A stretch of DNA of 64,000 nucleotides from Clostridium beijerinckii. GTDB lineage: Bacteria > Bacillota > Clostridia > Clostridiales > Clostridiaceae. Numbering within the stretch: position 1 is the first letter of the stretch; the number at the start of each line of letters is the position of its first letter. Below the pieces are notes generated by a model, which saw only the letters and a list, made by a program, of their open reading frames with translations, was not told where the DNA came from and made no database searches. This document shows positions 9,359-18,926 of this stretch, in pieces. The position numbers were made by a program, and so were the translations under genes. The stretch is from the NCBI RefSeq assembly GCF_018223745.1, contig NZ_CP073653.1, positions 260,501-324,500 of the forward strand. Direction: 5' to 3'.

Positions 9359-9411
9359 AGATAGATATTTTAATTTTACTAATAATTAAAATATCTATCT
9401 ATTTTCTTATT
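9359..9411 (+). terminator. Terminator of the ABC export operon
   Basis: AGATAGATATTTTAATT (9359-9375) pairs exactly with AATTAAAATATCTATCT (9384-9400), followed by ATTTTCTTATT. Confidence 0.8.
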
Positions 9412-9487
9412 CTGAAGAAATTTTAAGATAGGAATGAAAAATTCATAACTTAATTACATAGAAAGTCGATATTTTTACTAATAATTA

Positions 9488-9515
9488 TTGACAAGTCCCT
9501 ATAACTATGTATAAT
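9488..9515 (+). promoter_or_regulatory. Sigma-A promoter of the S-box operon
   Basis: TTGACA (9488-9493), 16-bp spacer, TATAAT (9510-9515); transcription would begin about 25 nt before the riboswitch. Confidence 0.8.
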
Positions 9516-9544
9516 TAGTATTAACAAAAAAATATCTGGATAAG

Positions 9545-9673
9545 TTAATCTTATTAAGAGCGGTGGAGGGACTGGCCCTTTGAAGCCCGGCAACCTGAAA
9601 GATTTTATATATAAATTTTTTCGTTGGTGCTAAATCCTGCAAGAGAATATCTTGAAAAATGAGAGGAATTAAG
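9545..9673 (+). promoter_or_regulatory. SAM-I (S-box) riboswitch
   Basis: Conserved S-box core: AAGAG-CGGTGGAGGGACTGGCC, TGAAGCCCGGCAACC, then GGTGCTAAATCCTGCAAGAG and the closing P1 strand near GAGAGGAATT. The terminator at 9701 is the expression platform. S-adenosylmethionine binding is expected to favour termination and so shut off the two transsulfuration genes when SAM is plentiful. Confidence 0.95.
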
Positions 9674-9700
9674 TTTTTGTAGAACTTATAATATGACTAT

Positions 9701-9735
9701 AAAGTCACTTCTTGTTTTGGAAGTGGCTTTTTTTA
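9701..9735 (+). terminator. Riboswitch-controlled terminator
   Basis: AAAGTCACTTC-TTGTTTT-GGAAGTGGCTTT followed by TTTT. It lies between the S-box aptamer and the first gene, 67 bp before its ATG. Confidence 0.85.
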
Positions 9736-9802
9736 TTAATATTATTTCTGATATTAGCAATAAGTAATGCATTAAGCAAAGCAAATTAAAGGAGGCAAAA
9801 TA

Positions 9803-10951
9803 ATGACTTTAAAAAAATCTTTTGAAACAATCGCAGTCAGTGGAGTATCAGGTGGAGATAAAGAAACTGGTGCTATAAGCTTTCCGATATATCAGGCTGC
9901 TACGTTTAAACATCATGGTCTTAATAATAGCACCGGATATGATTATGCAAGGGCTCAAAATCCAACCAGGGAAGAAGCTGAAAAAACATTAGCTGTTTTA
10001 GAAGGTGGAAAATCAGCGATAGGGTTTTCTTCAGGAGTTGCAGCAATTACAGCCTGTATACATTTATTTAGGGCTGGAGATCATATAATATTATCTGATG
10101 ATTTATATGGTGGGACATATAGATTGTTTGATGATATTTTTAGGGATTTTGGATTAGAAGCTACCTTCGTTGATACTACAGTTACTAAAAATATATTAAA
10201 TTCTATAAAGGAAAATACAAAGGCAATACTTATAGAAACTCCATCTAACCCTATGATGAAGGTAACAGATATAAAAGCAGTTGCAGAAATAACAAAAACA
10301 AATAAATTACTGTTAATTGTGGATAATACTTTCTTAACTCCGTACTATCAAAGACCACTAGAACTAGGAGCAGATTTAGTAGTTCACAGTGGAACAAAGT
10401 TTTTAGGTGGGCATCATGATTTACTTGCAGGATTCATAGTAGCAAATGATGAAGAAATATTAGAAAAACTCAGAAGAATTCACATGTCAACAGGAGCAAC
10501 TTTATCTCCATTTGATTCATGGTTAATTTTAAGAGGGATAAAGACTTTACATATAAGGTTGCAAAGGTCACAAGAGAATACTCTTAAGATAGCTAAGTTT
10601 TTAGAAGGTAATCCTAAAGTGGAGAAGGTATATTACGTAGGGTTAGAAGGTTTTGAAGGCTATGAATTGAATAAGAAACAATCAACTGGTTTTGGAGCAA
10701 CATTATCATTTAGAGTAAAAGAAAAAGAATTAGTTGCTAAAATTTTGGAAAGAGTTAAAGTAATAAGATTTGCAGAGAGTTTAGGGGGAGTGGAGACGTT
10801 AATAACATATCCATTTACTCAAACACATTCAGAGATACCAGAAGAAATTAAGCAAAGACTTGGAGTAGATGAATATCTACTTAGGCTATCAGTAGGAATA
10901 GAAAATGTAGAAGATTTGTTAAATGATCTAGAAAATGCTATAGGAAAATAG
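9803..10951 (+). CDS. Cys/Met-metabolism PLP enzyme (MetI/MetB-like, cystathionine gamma-synthase or lyase)
   Basis: 382 residues, fold-type I PLP enzyme of the transsulfuration family. Landmarks: YDYARAQNPTREEAEKTLA, the substrate/phosphate region SSGVAAITA, VDNTFLTPYYQRPLELGADL and the PLP-lysine motif VVHSGTKFLGGHHDLLAGF, then SLGGVETLITYPFTQTHSEI near the C-terminus. First of two paralogues under a SAM riboswitch, an order like metI-metC of B. subtilis, so cystathionine gamma-synthase/O-acylhomoserine sulfhydrylase is favoured over gamma-lyase; sequence alone does not separate these activities. AAAGGAGG precedes the ATG. Confidence 0.85.
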   Translation: MTLKKSFETIAVSGVSGGDKETGAISFPIYQAATFKHHGLNNSTGYDYARAQNPTREEAEKTLAVLEGGKSAIGFSSGVAAITACIHLFRAGDHIILSDDLYGGTYRLFDDIFRDFGLEATFVDTTVTKNILNSIKENTKAILIETPSNPMMKVTDIKAVAEITKTNKLLLIVDNTFLTPYYQRPLELGADLVVHSGTKFLGGHHDLLAGFIVANDEEILEKLRRIHMSTGATLSPFDSWLILRGIKTLHIRLQRSQENTLKIAKFLEGNPKVEKVYYVGLEGFEGYELNKKQSTGFGATLSFRVKEKELVAKILERVKVIRFAESLGGVETLITYPFTQTHSEIPEEIKQRLGVDEYLLRLSVGIENVEDLLNDLENAIGK

Positions 10952-10985
10952 AATTTATAATAAAAAATAGAATGGGGCGTTAAAT

Positions 10986-12122
10986 ATGAATTTTGGAACT
11001 AAATTAATACATGCAAGTGGAGATATAGATCCGGCAACAGGATCAGTAAGCACTCCAATATATCAGACATCAACATTTCACCAATTTGATATAGAGAACT
11101 TCGGAAAATATGATTATGCAAGATCAGGTAATCCAACTAGAGATGTAGTAGAGAAATTAATTGCAGAACTTGAAGGTGGTGAGTGCGGATTTGCATTTGC
11201 ATCAGGAATGGCAGCTATTTGCTCAGTATTATCGATATTCTCTGCAGGAGATCATATTATAATATGTGGAGATGTATATGGGGGAACATATAGAGCCACT
11301 ACAAAATTATTCTCAAGATTCAATATAGAATTCACTTTTGTAGATGCATCAAATATTGAAGAGATAGAAAAAGCATTTAAAGAAAATACTAAAGGGCTTT
11401 ATTTAGAGACACCTTCAAATCCGCTGCTAAAAGTTATAGATTTAAGAATAGCTAGCAAATTAGCTAAAGAAAATGGGGCAATAACTATAGTGGATAATAC
11501 ATTTATGTCACCATATCTGCAAAGACCTATTGAGCTAGGAGTGGATATTGTTGTTCACAGTGCAACTAAGTTTCTTGGGGGACATAGTGATGTTATAGCA
11601 GGTCTTGTTGTAACTAAAACAAAGGAATTAGGAGATAGAGTTTATCAAATACAAAATACTTTTGGGGCAGTACTTGGACCACAAGACTCGTGGCTTTTGG
11701 TTAGAGGTATTAAAACACTAAAAGTTAGATTAGATGCGCTTCAAAAAAGTGCTCAAAAGCTAGCAGAATGGCTTGAATCTAGAGAAGAGGTTGAAAAAGT
11801 ATATTATCTTGGATTACCTTCTATGGAAGGAAGAGAAGTACATTTAGAACAAGCGGATGGAGCAGGTGCTGTATTATCATTTAAATTCAAAACATTTGAA
11901 AGAACAAAAGTATTTTTAAATAATGTAAAGAATGTAGCGGTAGCTGTTAGCTTGGGTAGTGTTGAAACTATAGTTTCATATCCAGCTAAGATGAGTCATG
12001 CTTCAATTCCAAAAGAAGAAAGAGAAGAGCTTGGAATAACAGACACATTGATAAGAGTATCCGTAGGATTAGAAGATATAGATGATTTAATAGAGTCATT
12101 TAGAGAAGCAATGGAAAAATAA
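10986..12122 (+). CDS. Cys/Met-metabolism PLP enzyme (MetC-like, cystathionine lyase)
   Basis: 378 residues, a paralogue of the preceding gene, with YDYARSGNPTRDVVEKLIA, the PLP-lysine motif VVHSATKFLGGHSDVIAGL and SLGSVETIVSYPAKMSHASI. Position after a MetI-like gene suggests cystathionine beta-lyase making homocysteine for methionine synthesis, but a gamma-synthase or gamma-lyase role is possible. It is 34 bp downstream with its own GGGGCG ribosome site and no terminator between, so it is co-transcribed under SAM control. Confidence 0.85.
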   Translation: MNFGTKLIHASGDIDPATGSVSTPIYQTSTFHQFDIENFGKYDYARSGNPTRDVVEKLIAELEGGECGFAFASGMAAICSVLSIFSAGDHIIICGDVYGGTYRATTKLFSRFNIEFTFVDASNIEEIEKAFKENTKGLYLETPSNPLLKVIDLRIASKLAKENGAITIVDNTFMSPYLQRPIELGVDIVVHSATKFLGGHSDVIAGLVVTKTKELGDRVYQIQNTFGAVLGPQDSWLLVRGIKTLKVRLDALQKSAQKLAEWLESREEVEKVYYLGLPSMEGREVHLEQADGAGAVLSFKFKTFERTKVFLNNVKNVAVAVSLGSVETIVSYPAKMSHASIPKEEREELGITDTLIRVSVGLEDIDDLIESFREAMEK

Positions 12123-12157
12123 AAATTACAGAGATAAGTTATATATAAAAGTTGATG

Positions 12158-12189
12158 AAAAAGGGTGATTTATATGATCATCCTTTTTT
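12158..12189 (+). terminator. Terminator of the S-box operon
   Basis: AAAAAGGGTGAT, loop TTATATG, ATCATCCTTTTTT; one G-T pair. Confidence 0.75.
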
Positions 12190-12306
12190 CATGCTTCTGA
12201 TTAGAGGAATAATTCGATTAAATTTGGTGAAATGAAAGAAATAGAATTAATCGAGATATTATAATTTAAAAAATATCCTTTATGTAAGCAAGTGATTAGG
12301 TAAGTG

Positions 12307-12792
12307 TTATTTTAATTTTTTTAATATATTTATAAGGTTTATTATGGAATCATCTAACGTAATTACTTCATCATCAGAAAGAGAAGAAATTTTTTCAGCG
12401 AAAGAGCTACAGATGGCATTACGAAGAGAATTCAGTAAATCATAAGCTTTTGGTGTTAGTTCAACTCTAAGAATCCTTTTATCATTAGGATCTGGATATC
12501 TATTAACTAATTCATAATTAATAAGGTTGTCTATAATTGGAGTCATATTAGATTTTGATATACCTATATTATCTGCTATTTGAGAAATAGGAGATGAATT
12601 ACTGTGAAAAAGATAGAATATAACTCTGGCGTGTGAAGGAGGAATAGAAAAATCGGAGCAGCATTGTTTATTATTTTCATGTAATGATTGAAAAATTTTA
12701 GATATATCTTGTACTTTGAATATATTACTTTGAATAATCCATAAAAAGTTAATTAAGGAATCTGCAACTTTAAATAAATTTTCTTTTTCCAT
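12307..12792 (-). CDS. MarR-family transcriptional regulator
   Basis: 161 residues. A long N-terminal dimerisation helix, then the winged HTH (SQIADNIGISKSNMTPIIDNL with wing DPNDKRILRVELT) and a C-terminal helix pair. It has two adjacent cysteines (NKQCCSD) before the DNA-binding domain, which could be redox sensors, though this is speculative. It stands alone and is divergent from the mannitol operon, 349 bp away; whether it regulates itself or mtl is unknown. AGGAAGG lies upstream of the ATG. Confidence 0.85.
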   Translation of the reverse strand: MEKENLFKVADSLINFLWIIQSNIFKVQDISKIFQSLHENNKQCCSDFSIPPSHARVIFYLFHSNSSPISQIADNIGISKSNMTPIIDNLINYELVNRYPDPNDKRILRVELTPKAYDLLNSLRNAICSSFAEKISSLSDDEVITLDDSIINLINILKKLK

Positions 12793-12882
12793 ATTAAAAC
12801 AAATCCTTCCTGAGGTGGTATATTAGTAAATTATAAACTATTGATAAATTGAAGACAATAGATAAGGATTATTGTAATATTT

Positions 12883-12927
12883 AATATACTTAATAGGTTA
12901 AAAACACTTACTAAGTATATTTTTTTG
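12883..12927 (+). terminator. Terminator-like hairpin between marR and mtlA
   Basis: AATATACTTA pairs with TAAGTATATT and a run of seven T follows. It lies upstream of the inferred mtlA promoter, so it may simply insulate the operon. Confidence 0.4.
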
Positions 12928-13055
12928 TTTTGTAAAGATAATAAAAGTATGCTTTCTTTTCGATCATTTTAGGATATAACCATGTATTTTCAACAGTTTA
13001 ACATTAACTTTAAATTTGTCATTGAAAACGTAACTCAAATTTGAAGTTGTTTAAA

Positions 13056-13084
13056 TTGAAAAGGTATTCTTCATAGTTTAAGAT
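13056..13084 (+). promoter_or_regulatory. Predicted mtlA promoter with MtlR-type upstream region
   Basis: TTGAAA (13056-13061), 17-bp spacer, TAAGAT (13079-13084). The spacing and the -35 are kept in a second copy of this region at 14721-14749, and the upstream block (ACTTTAAATTTGTCATT, and near-palindromic AACTCAAATTTGAAGTT) is also largely shared, which suggests selection. The upstream block is a candidate MtlR operator. Confidence 0.6.
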
Positions 13085-13141
13085 AGTAAATGAAAGAACT
13101 AATAATAAATTATATAAATAAAAATAGATGGAGGTTTTATT

Positions 13142-14548
13142 ATGGAAACTAACAAATCGTCTCTTAAAGGAAGCGTGCAAAGATTAGGTAGTTTTTTAAG
13201 CGGTATGGTATTACCTAACATTGGTGCATTTATTGCTTGGGGTTTAATTACAGCTTTATTCATTCCAACAGGATGGATTCCAAATGAATATTTCGGTAAA
13301 ATGGTAGGCCCTATGTTAAGTTACTTATTACCATTACTTATTGGATATACAGGTGGTAAGATGGTATATGGTCAAAGAGGAGCAGTAGTTGGTGCAATAG
13401 CAACAACAGGAGTTGTAATTGGTGCTTCTATCCCAATGTTCTTAGGAGCAATGATCATGGGACCATTCGGTGGATTTGTAATTAAAAAAGTTGACCAATT
13501 CCTAGAAGGAAAAGTTCCAACAGGTTTTGAAATGCTTGTTAATAACTTCTCATCTGGAATTTTTGGAGGAATCGTAGCACTTATAGGTTATACTTGTATT
13601 GAACCAGTAGTTACAGCTTTTTCAAACACATTAGGAAGTTTAGCTACTATAGTTACAAATATGGGACTTTTACCTCTAATAGATATATTCATTGAACCAG
13701 CTAAAGTATTATTCCTAAATAATGCAATTAATCATGGAATATTATCTCCACTTGGAATACAACAAGCACAAGAAGTTGGTAAATCAATATTCTTCTTACT
13801 TGAAGCAAATCCAGGTCCAGGTCTTGGTATACTTTTAGCTTACACTTTCTATGGTAAAGGAAATGCAAAACAATCAGCTCCAGGAGCTATAATAATTCAC
13901 TTTCTTGGAGGAATACATGAAATATATTTCCCTTACATTTTAATGAAACCAGCATTAATATTAGCAGCAATAGCTGGTGGAATATGTGCAGATTTAACTT
14001 TTGTATTAACTCATGCTGGACTTGCAGCACCAGCTTCACCAGGTAGTATATTTGCAGTACTTGCGATGACACCAAAAGGTAGTTATGCATCTGTTTTAGC
14101 AGGAGTTGCTGTAGGTGCAATTGTATCGTTCTTAGTTGGTTCAATAATTCTTAAGGCATCAAAAGATAATGGAGAACAAGACATTGATGAAGCTCAAGCT
14201 AAGATGAAAGATATGAAAGCAGAAAGTAAAGGCGCAAAAGCTTCAGAAACTGCGGCTAATGTATCAAAAGCTGATGTTAAATTAATAGTTTTTGCTTGTG
14301 ATGCAGGTATGGGATCTTCTGCAATGGGAGAATCTATTCTTAAAAAAGCATTAAAAGATGCTGGAATTACTGATGTTGGAGTTAAGCATTCATCAGTTGA
14401 TAGCATTCCACAAGAAGCAGATGTTGTATTTACTCAAGAAAACTTAGTTGAAAGAGCAAGAAAATCAGCTAAAACTGCTAATATAATTACAGTTAAAAAC
14501 TTCTTAGATCGTTCTAAGTATGATGAGTTTATTAACACATTAAAATAA
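13142..14548 (+). CDS. mtlA: Mannitol-specific PTS enzyme IICB
   Basis: 468 residues. The N-terminal 340 or so form the membrane-embedded EIIC channel with several hydrophobic segments and the substrate-site motif [15 protein letters not shown]; a linker rich in Lys/Ala leads to a cytoplasmic EIIB domain with the phosphorylated cysteine in [16 protein letters not shown] (about Cys385). The EIIA domain is not fused but is encoded separately by mtlF, the layout found in Bacillus and Clostridium. It imports mannitol as mannitol-1-phosphate. GGAGG sits upstream of the ATG; codons are close to optimal. A strong terminator separates it from mtlR, so its level can be set independently. Confidence 0.95.
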   Translation: METNKSSLKGSVQRLGSFLSGMVLPNIGAFIAWGLITALFIPTGWIPNEYFGKMVGPMLSYLLPLLIGYTGGKMVYGQRGAVVGAIATTGVVIGASIPMFLGAMIMGPFGGFVIKKVDQFLEGKVPTGFEMLVNNFSSGIFGGIVALIGYTCIEPVVTAFSNTLGSLATIVTNMGLLPLIDIFIEPAKVLFLNNAINHGILSPLGIQQAQEVGKSIFFLLEANPGPGLGILLAYTFYGKGNAKQSAPGAIIIHFLGGIHEIYFPYILMKPALILAAIAGGICADLTFVLTHAGLAAPASPGSIFAVLAMTPKGSYASVLAGVAVGAIVSFLVGSIILKASKDNGEQDIDEAQAKMKDMKAESKGAKASETAANVSKADVKLIVFACDAGMGSSAMGESILKKALKDAGITDVGVKHSSVDSIPQEADVVFTQENLVERARKSAKTANIITVKNFLDRSKYDEFINTLK

Positions 14549-14592
14549 TAAGATATTATTAACTAGAGTAGAATTTAGTAATATAACTTACA

Positions 14593-14630
14593 GGCATTGG
14601 TAAACGGACTGATTTACCAATGCCATTTTT
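14593..14630 (+). terminator. Terminator after mtlA
   Basis: GGCATTGGTAAA-CGGACTGA-TTTACCAATGCC, perfect 12-bp stem, followed by ATTTTT. Confidence 0.9.
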
Positions 14631-14661
14631 AAATTTGATAAATAATAGAGATGAGAGTGGA

Positions 14662-15020
14662 TGATAGTCAAACTTTAAATTTGTCATTAGAAATGTATCA
14701 CAGTTTTGAACTTGTTTGAATTGAAAGGATGTTTCATATAGAGTAATATATATATTGAAAGAAGCAATAATTTATAGTAATTAAATAGGAGGTTTTATTA
14801 TATAAAACTTTATTTAGACAAAGTGACTTCCAACTTGAACTTTGGATAAACTGGTAGATCTGATGATAACGTTTATGATACAACGGGTTATTAACTTTAA
14901 ATTAGCAGTTTTATTTAAGATGTGTGTATTGGATCTTCTTTAATAGGAAAATCTATTTTTAAAAGAATTTAAGAAATTCAAAATCTAATGACATCTGAAG
15001 ATTCTACTTCAAGTTAAAAT
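14662..15020 (+). pseudogene. Decayed second copy of mtlA (promoter region plus EIIB remnant)
   Basis: 14662-14801 repeats the mtlA upstream region: shared ACTTTAAATTTGTCATT, a TTGAAA/17/TAATAT promoter and TAGGAGGTTTTATTAT at the place of the mtlA ribosome site. Instead of an ORF there follow about 200 bp without an open frame. Inside, TTAAATTAGCAGTTTT and GTATTGGATCTTCT with AATCTATTTTTAAAA match the EIIB-coding part of mtlA (TTAAATTAATAGTTTT, GTATGGGATCTTCT, AATCTATTCTTAAAA). Nearly all the EIIC part is lost. This is a tandem duplicate that degraded. Confidence 0.75.
14721..14749 (+). promoter_or_regulatory. Predicted promoter for mtlR-mtlF-mtlD
   Basis: TTGAAA (14721-14726), 17-bp spacer, TAATAT (14744-14749). 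Inherited from the duplicated mtlA front and the only good promoter candidate between the mtlA terminator and mtlR. Confidence 0.55.
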
Positions 15021-15086
15021 TAATTGTTATAGATATGATCAGTCTATCAATATATACAAAATAATAGATAAATCAGGTGAGATATT

Positions 15087-17138
15087 ATGAATAATTTAAC
15101 GCCTAGACAACAATTCATATTAAGTACAGTATTAAATGAAGGAACTTTTAATATAAAACGGCTTCATAAAGATCTTGACATAAGTGAGAGAACTATTTTA
15201 AGAGAACTTTCTTCTATTAATAAAAGATTAAAGAAGAATAGTATAACTATATTTAATGACGAAAATATGAATTTAAGTATTTCAGGTAATAAAGAAAATA
15301 TAGAGGAGATAAAGAAATCATTAGATATGGTTCCGATTCCTTGGCTATTAAGTAAAGAACAGAGACAAATAGTTATCATATGTGAATTATTAGTTAGTAA
15401 TGAGCCACTAAAAGCTTCGTACTTTTGTCATAAGTTCAATGTTGTAATGGGAAGTATAAGCCTTGATATAGACAATATTGAAGAAAGGCTAATATCTAAG
15501 AATTTATGTGTGATTAGAAAACGTAGCTATGGGATAAGTATTCAAGGGTCAGAGTGGAATAAGAGAAATGCATTAGTGGAGCTATTCTTTGATTTTAAAC
15601 CTTTTGAAGATTTAATAGCATTTCTTTATGATGAAAAAGTTGATCCGATAGTTAAAACTTTGTTTAACATTGTTTTTGGGAATGAGGCTATCCAATTAGT
15701 AAAGGATATATTAAAAGATATAGATTTTGATTATCTTAAAGGAAATGATGTCAAATACTTTAGTTTGTTTATCCAAGTATTGCTATCTATAAAAAAGACA
15801 AAGAATGGAGAAATTATATATTTACCTCAAGAGATTAAAAATAGTATATTATCTTTAGAGGAATATAAAAAAATACAATATTTAGGTAGTGTTTTACAAA
15901 AGAATAATATAGATATATGTGAAGATGAACTTGTTTACTTATGTTTATATTTAAGTGATTACAAATACTTTTTTAACAATAAGCATCTTATAGAATCAGA
16001 CATTAATTATGAGAATATTGCTAAAGAGGTTACAGAGGAAATATCAACAAAAATATATGTAGATATTACCAAAGATGAGCAGCTAATAAGGGATTTGACT
16101 CAGCATTTTAAACAAACATTTTATATGTTAAATTTAGGATTGAAAGTTATAAATCCTTTGATTAATGAAATAAAGGAACATTATTTAGAGTTATATAAAA
16201 TTATAAAAAATACTTGCAGATTAATATTCTCTAGGTACAATTTTAAGATTCCTCCAGAAGAGGTTGGATATATAACAATGCATATTGCTGTTGCAGTACA
16301 AAAGCAACAGGCGATGTCAAAGAATATAAAAGCACTTGTTTTATGTCCAAGTGGAATAGGTACTGCAAGAATACTTTGTAGTAAAGTAAAGTCGATATTT
16401 AATGAAATCAATGTTATTGATGTAGTATCTTTACATGACATTAATAGTATAATTGATAAAAATAAATATGATTTGATCCTATCCACTGTTCCTGTAAACC
16501 TGAAAACAAAACATAACCTGATTGTTGTTTCTCACTTTATGACTGAAGTGGATATAGAGAATATAAGTAATTTTATTTCTAACTTTAAAGCTAGTAATAA
16601 TGAAAGAGAACTAGAATTATTTGCTCAAACAAAAGATAATACAGTGACAAATCACGAATATGAATTAGCCAATACGATGGTTAAGAATTTTCAGCTAAAA
16701 AAATCAGATAGTGATTCATTTATTAATTTAATAAATTATATAGTAGATGATATTCACAAGATTGATATTGGAACAGATAAAGAGGTAATAAGGGATCTTA
16801 TATTTAAGAGAGAGGAAAATGGAAATGTTGTAATTCCGGGAACTCATGTAGCCCTTATACACACAAGAAGTGATACAATAACTTCTCCATTTGTAGGAGT
16901 GTATAGAATAAATAAACCTTTATCTATGAAGAGTATAGGATTTTCAACAGAAGATGTAGATACCTTTATAGTAATGTTTGCAAGAAATACTGAAAGTAAT
17001 TATATACTTAAGATTCTTGGAAAAATAAGCGTTTCATTAATAGAAAAGAAAGAATTTGTTGAAATGCTAAGACTAAGTAACACTATAGATATTAGAGATT
17101 ATTTAATTAATATTATAAATAACGAGGAGGAAGACTAA
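15087..17138 (+). CDS. mtlR: MtlR, PRD-containing transcriptional activator of mannitol genes
   Basis: 683 residues with the MtlR/ManR layout: N-terminal HTH domains (ERTILRELSSINKRL at about residues 30-45), two PTS regulation domains in the middle (PRD2 ends with GYITMHIAVAVQKQ, about 393-406), an EIIB-like domain with the cysteine in ALVLCPSGIGTARIL (about Cys418), and a C-terminal EIIA-like domain with histidines in PGTHVALIHTRSD. Phosphorylation by HPr/EI and by the mannitol EII proteins would couple activity to mannitol and to better sugars. The stop overlaps the start region of mtlF. AGGTGAG precedes the ATG. Confidence 0.93.
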   Translation: MNNLTPRQQFILSTVLNEGTFNIKRLHKDLDISERTILRELSSINKRLKKNSITIFNDENMNLSISGNKENIEEIKKSLDMVPIPWLLSKEQRQIVIICELLVSNEPLKASYFCHKFNVVMGSISLDIDNIEERLISKNLCVIRKRSYGISIQGSEWNKRNALVELFFDFKPFEDLIAFLYDEKVDPIVKTLFNIVFGNEAIQLVKDILKDIDFDYLKGNDVKYFSLFIQVLLSIKKTKNGEIIYLPQEIKNSILSLEEYKKIQYLGSVLQKNNIDICEDELVYLCLYLSDYKYFFNNKHLIESDINYENIAKEVTEEISTKIYVDITKDEQLIRDLTQHFKQTFYMLNLGLKVINPLINEIKEHYLELYKIIKNTCRLIFSRYNFKIPPEEVGYITMHIAVAVQKQQAMSKNIKALVLCPSGIGTARILCSKVKSIFNEINVIDVVSLHDINSIIDKNKYDLILSTVPVNLKTKHNLIVVSHFMTEVDIENISNFISNFKASNNERELELFAQTKDNTVTNHEYELANTMVKNFQLKKSDSDSFINLINYIVDDIHKIDIGTDKEVIRDLIFKREENGNVVIPGTHVALIHTRSDTITSPFVGVYRINKPLSMKSIGFSTEDVDTFIVMFARNTESNYILKILGKISVSLIEKKEFVEMLRLSNTIDIRDYLINIINNEEED

Positions 17139-17578
17139 TGGAAAAAGGAATTTTAGTAAAAGAAGGAATAGTATTAAATGTTGCGTCAGAATCTAAGGAC
17201 AAGGCAATAGAAAGAGTTGGTAAACTTTTAATTAATGGAGGATACGTTAAAGATAATTATATAGAGGGAATGAAAGCTAGAGAAGAAGAAGTTACAACTT
17301 ACATGGGAAATGGTGTTGCTATTCCTCATGGTATGAATGAATACAAGAAAGAAATACTTGAAACAGGAATAGTTATAGCTCAATATCCTAATGGTGTAGA
17401 TTTTGGCGAAGGCAATACTGCTTATATAGTAATAGGAATAGCAGGAAAAGGCGATGAACATATGGAGATATTATCAAAGATAGCTTTAACTATTCAATAT
17501 GAAGAAAATGTTGAAAGACTTAGAAAAGCAAAGACACCAGAAGAAATAATGGAGATTATAGAAGAAGGAGAAATGTAA
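17138..17578 (+). CDS. mtlF: Mannitol-specific PTS enzyme IIA
   Basis: 146 residues, a full-length fructose/mannitol-type EIIA domain. The phospho-accepting histidine is in GNGVAIPHGMNEYK (about His66). It takes phosphate from HPr and passes it to the EIIB cysteine of MtlA. Its ATG overlaps the mtlR stop by one base with GAGGAGG inside the end of mtlR, and mtlD follows after one base, so the three genes are translationally coupled. Confidence 0.94.
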   Translation: MEKGILVKEGIVLNVASESKDKAIERVGKLLINGGYVKDNYIEGMKAREEEVTTYMGNGVAIPHGMNEYKKEILETGIVIAQYPNGVDFGEGNTAYIVIGIAGKGDEHMEILSKIALTIQYEENVERLRKAKTPEEIMEIIEEGEM

Positions 17579-17579
17579 T

Positions 17580-18725
17580 ATGAAAGCAATTCAATTCGGT
17601 GCAGGAAACATAGGAAGAGGATTCATAGGTGCATTACTTTCAAAAGCAGGATATCATGTAGTATTTGCTGATGTAAATAAAGAAGTAATTGATAAAATCA
17701 ATGAAGATAAAAAATATACAATACATGTAATGGATGTAAATTGTGAAGAAATAGTAGTTGAAAACATAAGCGGAGTTATTTCTATAAATGATGAAATTTT
17801 AGATGAAATAAAAGAAGCTGAAATTATAACAACAGCAGTAGGTCTTGTTGTATTACCAAGAATAGCTCCAACAATAGCTAAAGGAATACAACTTAGAAAA
17901 GAAGCAGGAATCAAAACACCATTAAATATAATTGCATGTGAAAATGCAATAAAAGCAAGTTCTCAATTAAAAGCAGAAGTTGAAAAATGTCTAAGCGAAG
18001 AAGAAAAAGCTTATTTAGAAGAATTTGTTGGATTCCCAGATTGCTCTGTAGACAGAATTGTTCCACCAGTTAAGAGTGAAAATATTCTAGATGTAGTAGT
18101 TGAAAAATTCTATGAATGGAATGTTGAAGAAAAAGCATTCAAAGGAAGTATTCCAGCAATTGAAGGAATGAATTTAGCAGATAATTTAATGGCTTATATA
18201 GAAAGAAAGCTATTCACATTAAATACTGGTCATGCCATTACAGCATATATAGGAAATTTAAAAGGTTATGGAACAATAGATGAAAGTATAGCTGATGAAA
18301 AAATATATAATGTTGTTAAGAAAGCAATGACAGAAAGTGGAATGGGCTTAGTAGAAAAGCATAAATTTGATAAAGAAGCTCACTTCAAATATATAGATAA
18401 GATTATTGGAAGATTCAAAAATCCTTACTTAAAAGATGATGTATCAAGAGTTGGAAGAGAACCACTTAGAAAATTAAGTGATAGTGATAGATTAATAAAA
18501 CCATTAATGACTGCTAGAGGATTTGACTTAAGCGTTGACAATTTATTACTAGGAGTAGGTGCAGCATTACACTACAATAATCAAGAAGATACACAAAGTG
18601 TAAAACTACAAGAATTAATAAAAGAAAAGGACGTAAAAGGAGCTATAGCAGAAGTTGCTAATATCGATGATAATGACTTATTAGAAAAGATAGAAAAGGC
18701 ATATAATGACGTTTTAGCAATATAG
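17580..18725 (+). CDS. mtlD: Mannitol-1-phosphate 5-dehydrogenase
   Basis: 381 residues. N-terminal Rossmann fold begins MKAIQFGAGNIGRGFIGALL, the NAD-binding glycine motif of this polyol-specific long-chain dehydrogenase family; the catalytic region includes DRIVPPVKSEN and KLFTLNTGHAITAYIGNLKG with the family lysine/histidine pattern. It oxidises mannitol-1-phosphate to fructose-6-phosphate with NAD. Last gene of the mannitol operon; a perfect terminator starts eight bases after the stop. Confidence 0.95.
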   Translation: MKAIQFGAGNIGRGFIGALLSKAGYHVVFADVNKEVIDKINEDKKYTIHVMDVNCEEIVVENISGVISINDEILDEIKEAEIITTAVGLVVLPRIAPTIAKGIQLRKEAGIKTPLNIIACENAIKASSQLKAEVEKCLSEEEKAYLEEFVGFPDCSVDRIVPPVKSENILDVVVEKFYEWNVEEKAFKGSIPAIEGMNLADNLMAYIERKLFTLNTGHAITAYIGNLKGYGTIDESIADEKIYNVVKKAMTESGMGLVEKHKFDKEAHFKYIDKIIGRFKNPYLKDDVSRVGREPLRKLSDSDRLIKPLMTARGFDLSVDNLLLGVGAALHYNNQEDTQSVKLQELIKEKDVKGAIAEVANIDDNDLLEKIEKAYNDVLAI

Positions 18726-18732
18726 AAAACTC

Positions 18733-18762
18733 ATTTAAGGTGGATAATTATCCACCTTAAAT
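18733..18762 (+). terminator. Terminator after mtlD
   Basis: ATTTAAGGTGGATAA directly inverted to TTATCCACCTTAAAT, then ATTTTATT. Confidence 0.85.
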
Positions 18763-18860
18763 ATTTTATTAATAATTTTTAGTGATTTAACATATTAATA
18801 ATTAATTATCTGAAGATGATTTTGTAACCAAAAAGTAATAATAAAATATATATATAAATA

Positions 18861-18888
18861 TAGACAATTGAAAATAATGTGATAAAAT
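18861..18888 (+). promoter_or_regulatory. Predicted glmS promoter
   Basis: TAGACA (18861-18866), 16-bp spacer, TAAAAT (18883-18888), about 70 bp upstream of the ribozyme cleavage site. Confidence 0.55.
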
Positions 18889-18926
18889 AGTCAAAGAGGC
18901 ATAAATAAAGAAAACAGAGGTGATGA

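Noticed and set aside
13020-13036. Possible catabolite-response (cre) site TTGAAAACGTAACTCA before mtlA
   Set aside because: Spacing is one base off the consensus and the element is not kept in the duplicated copy.
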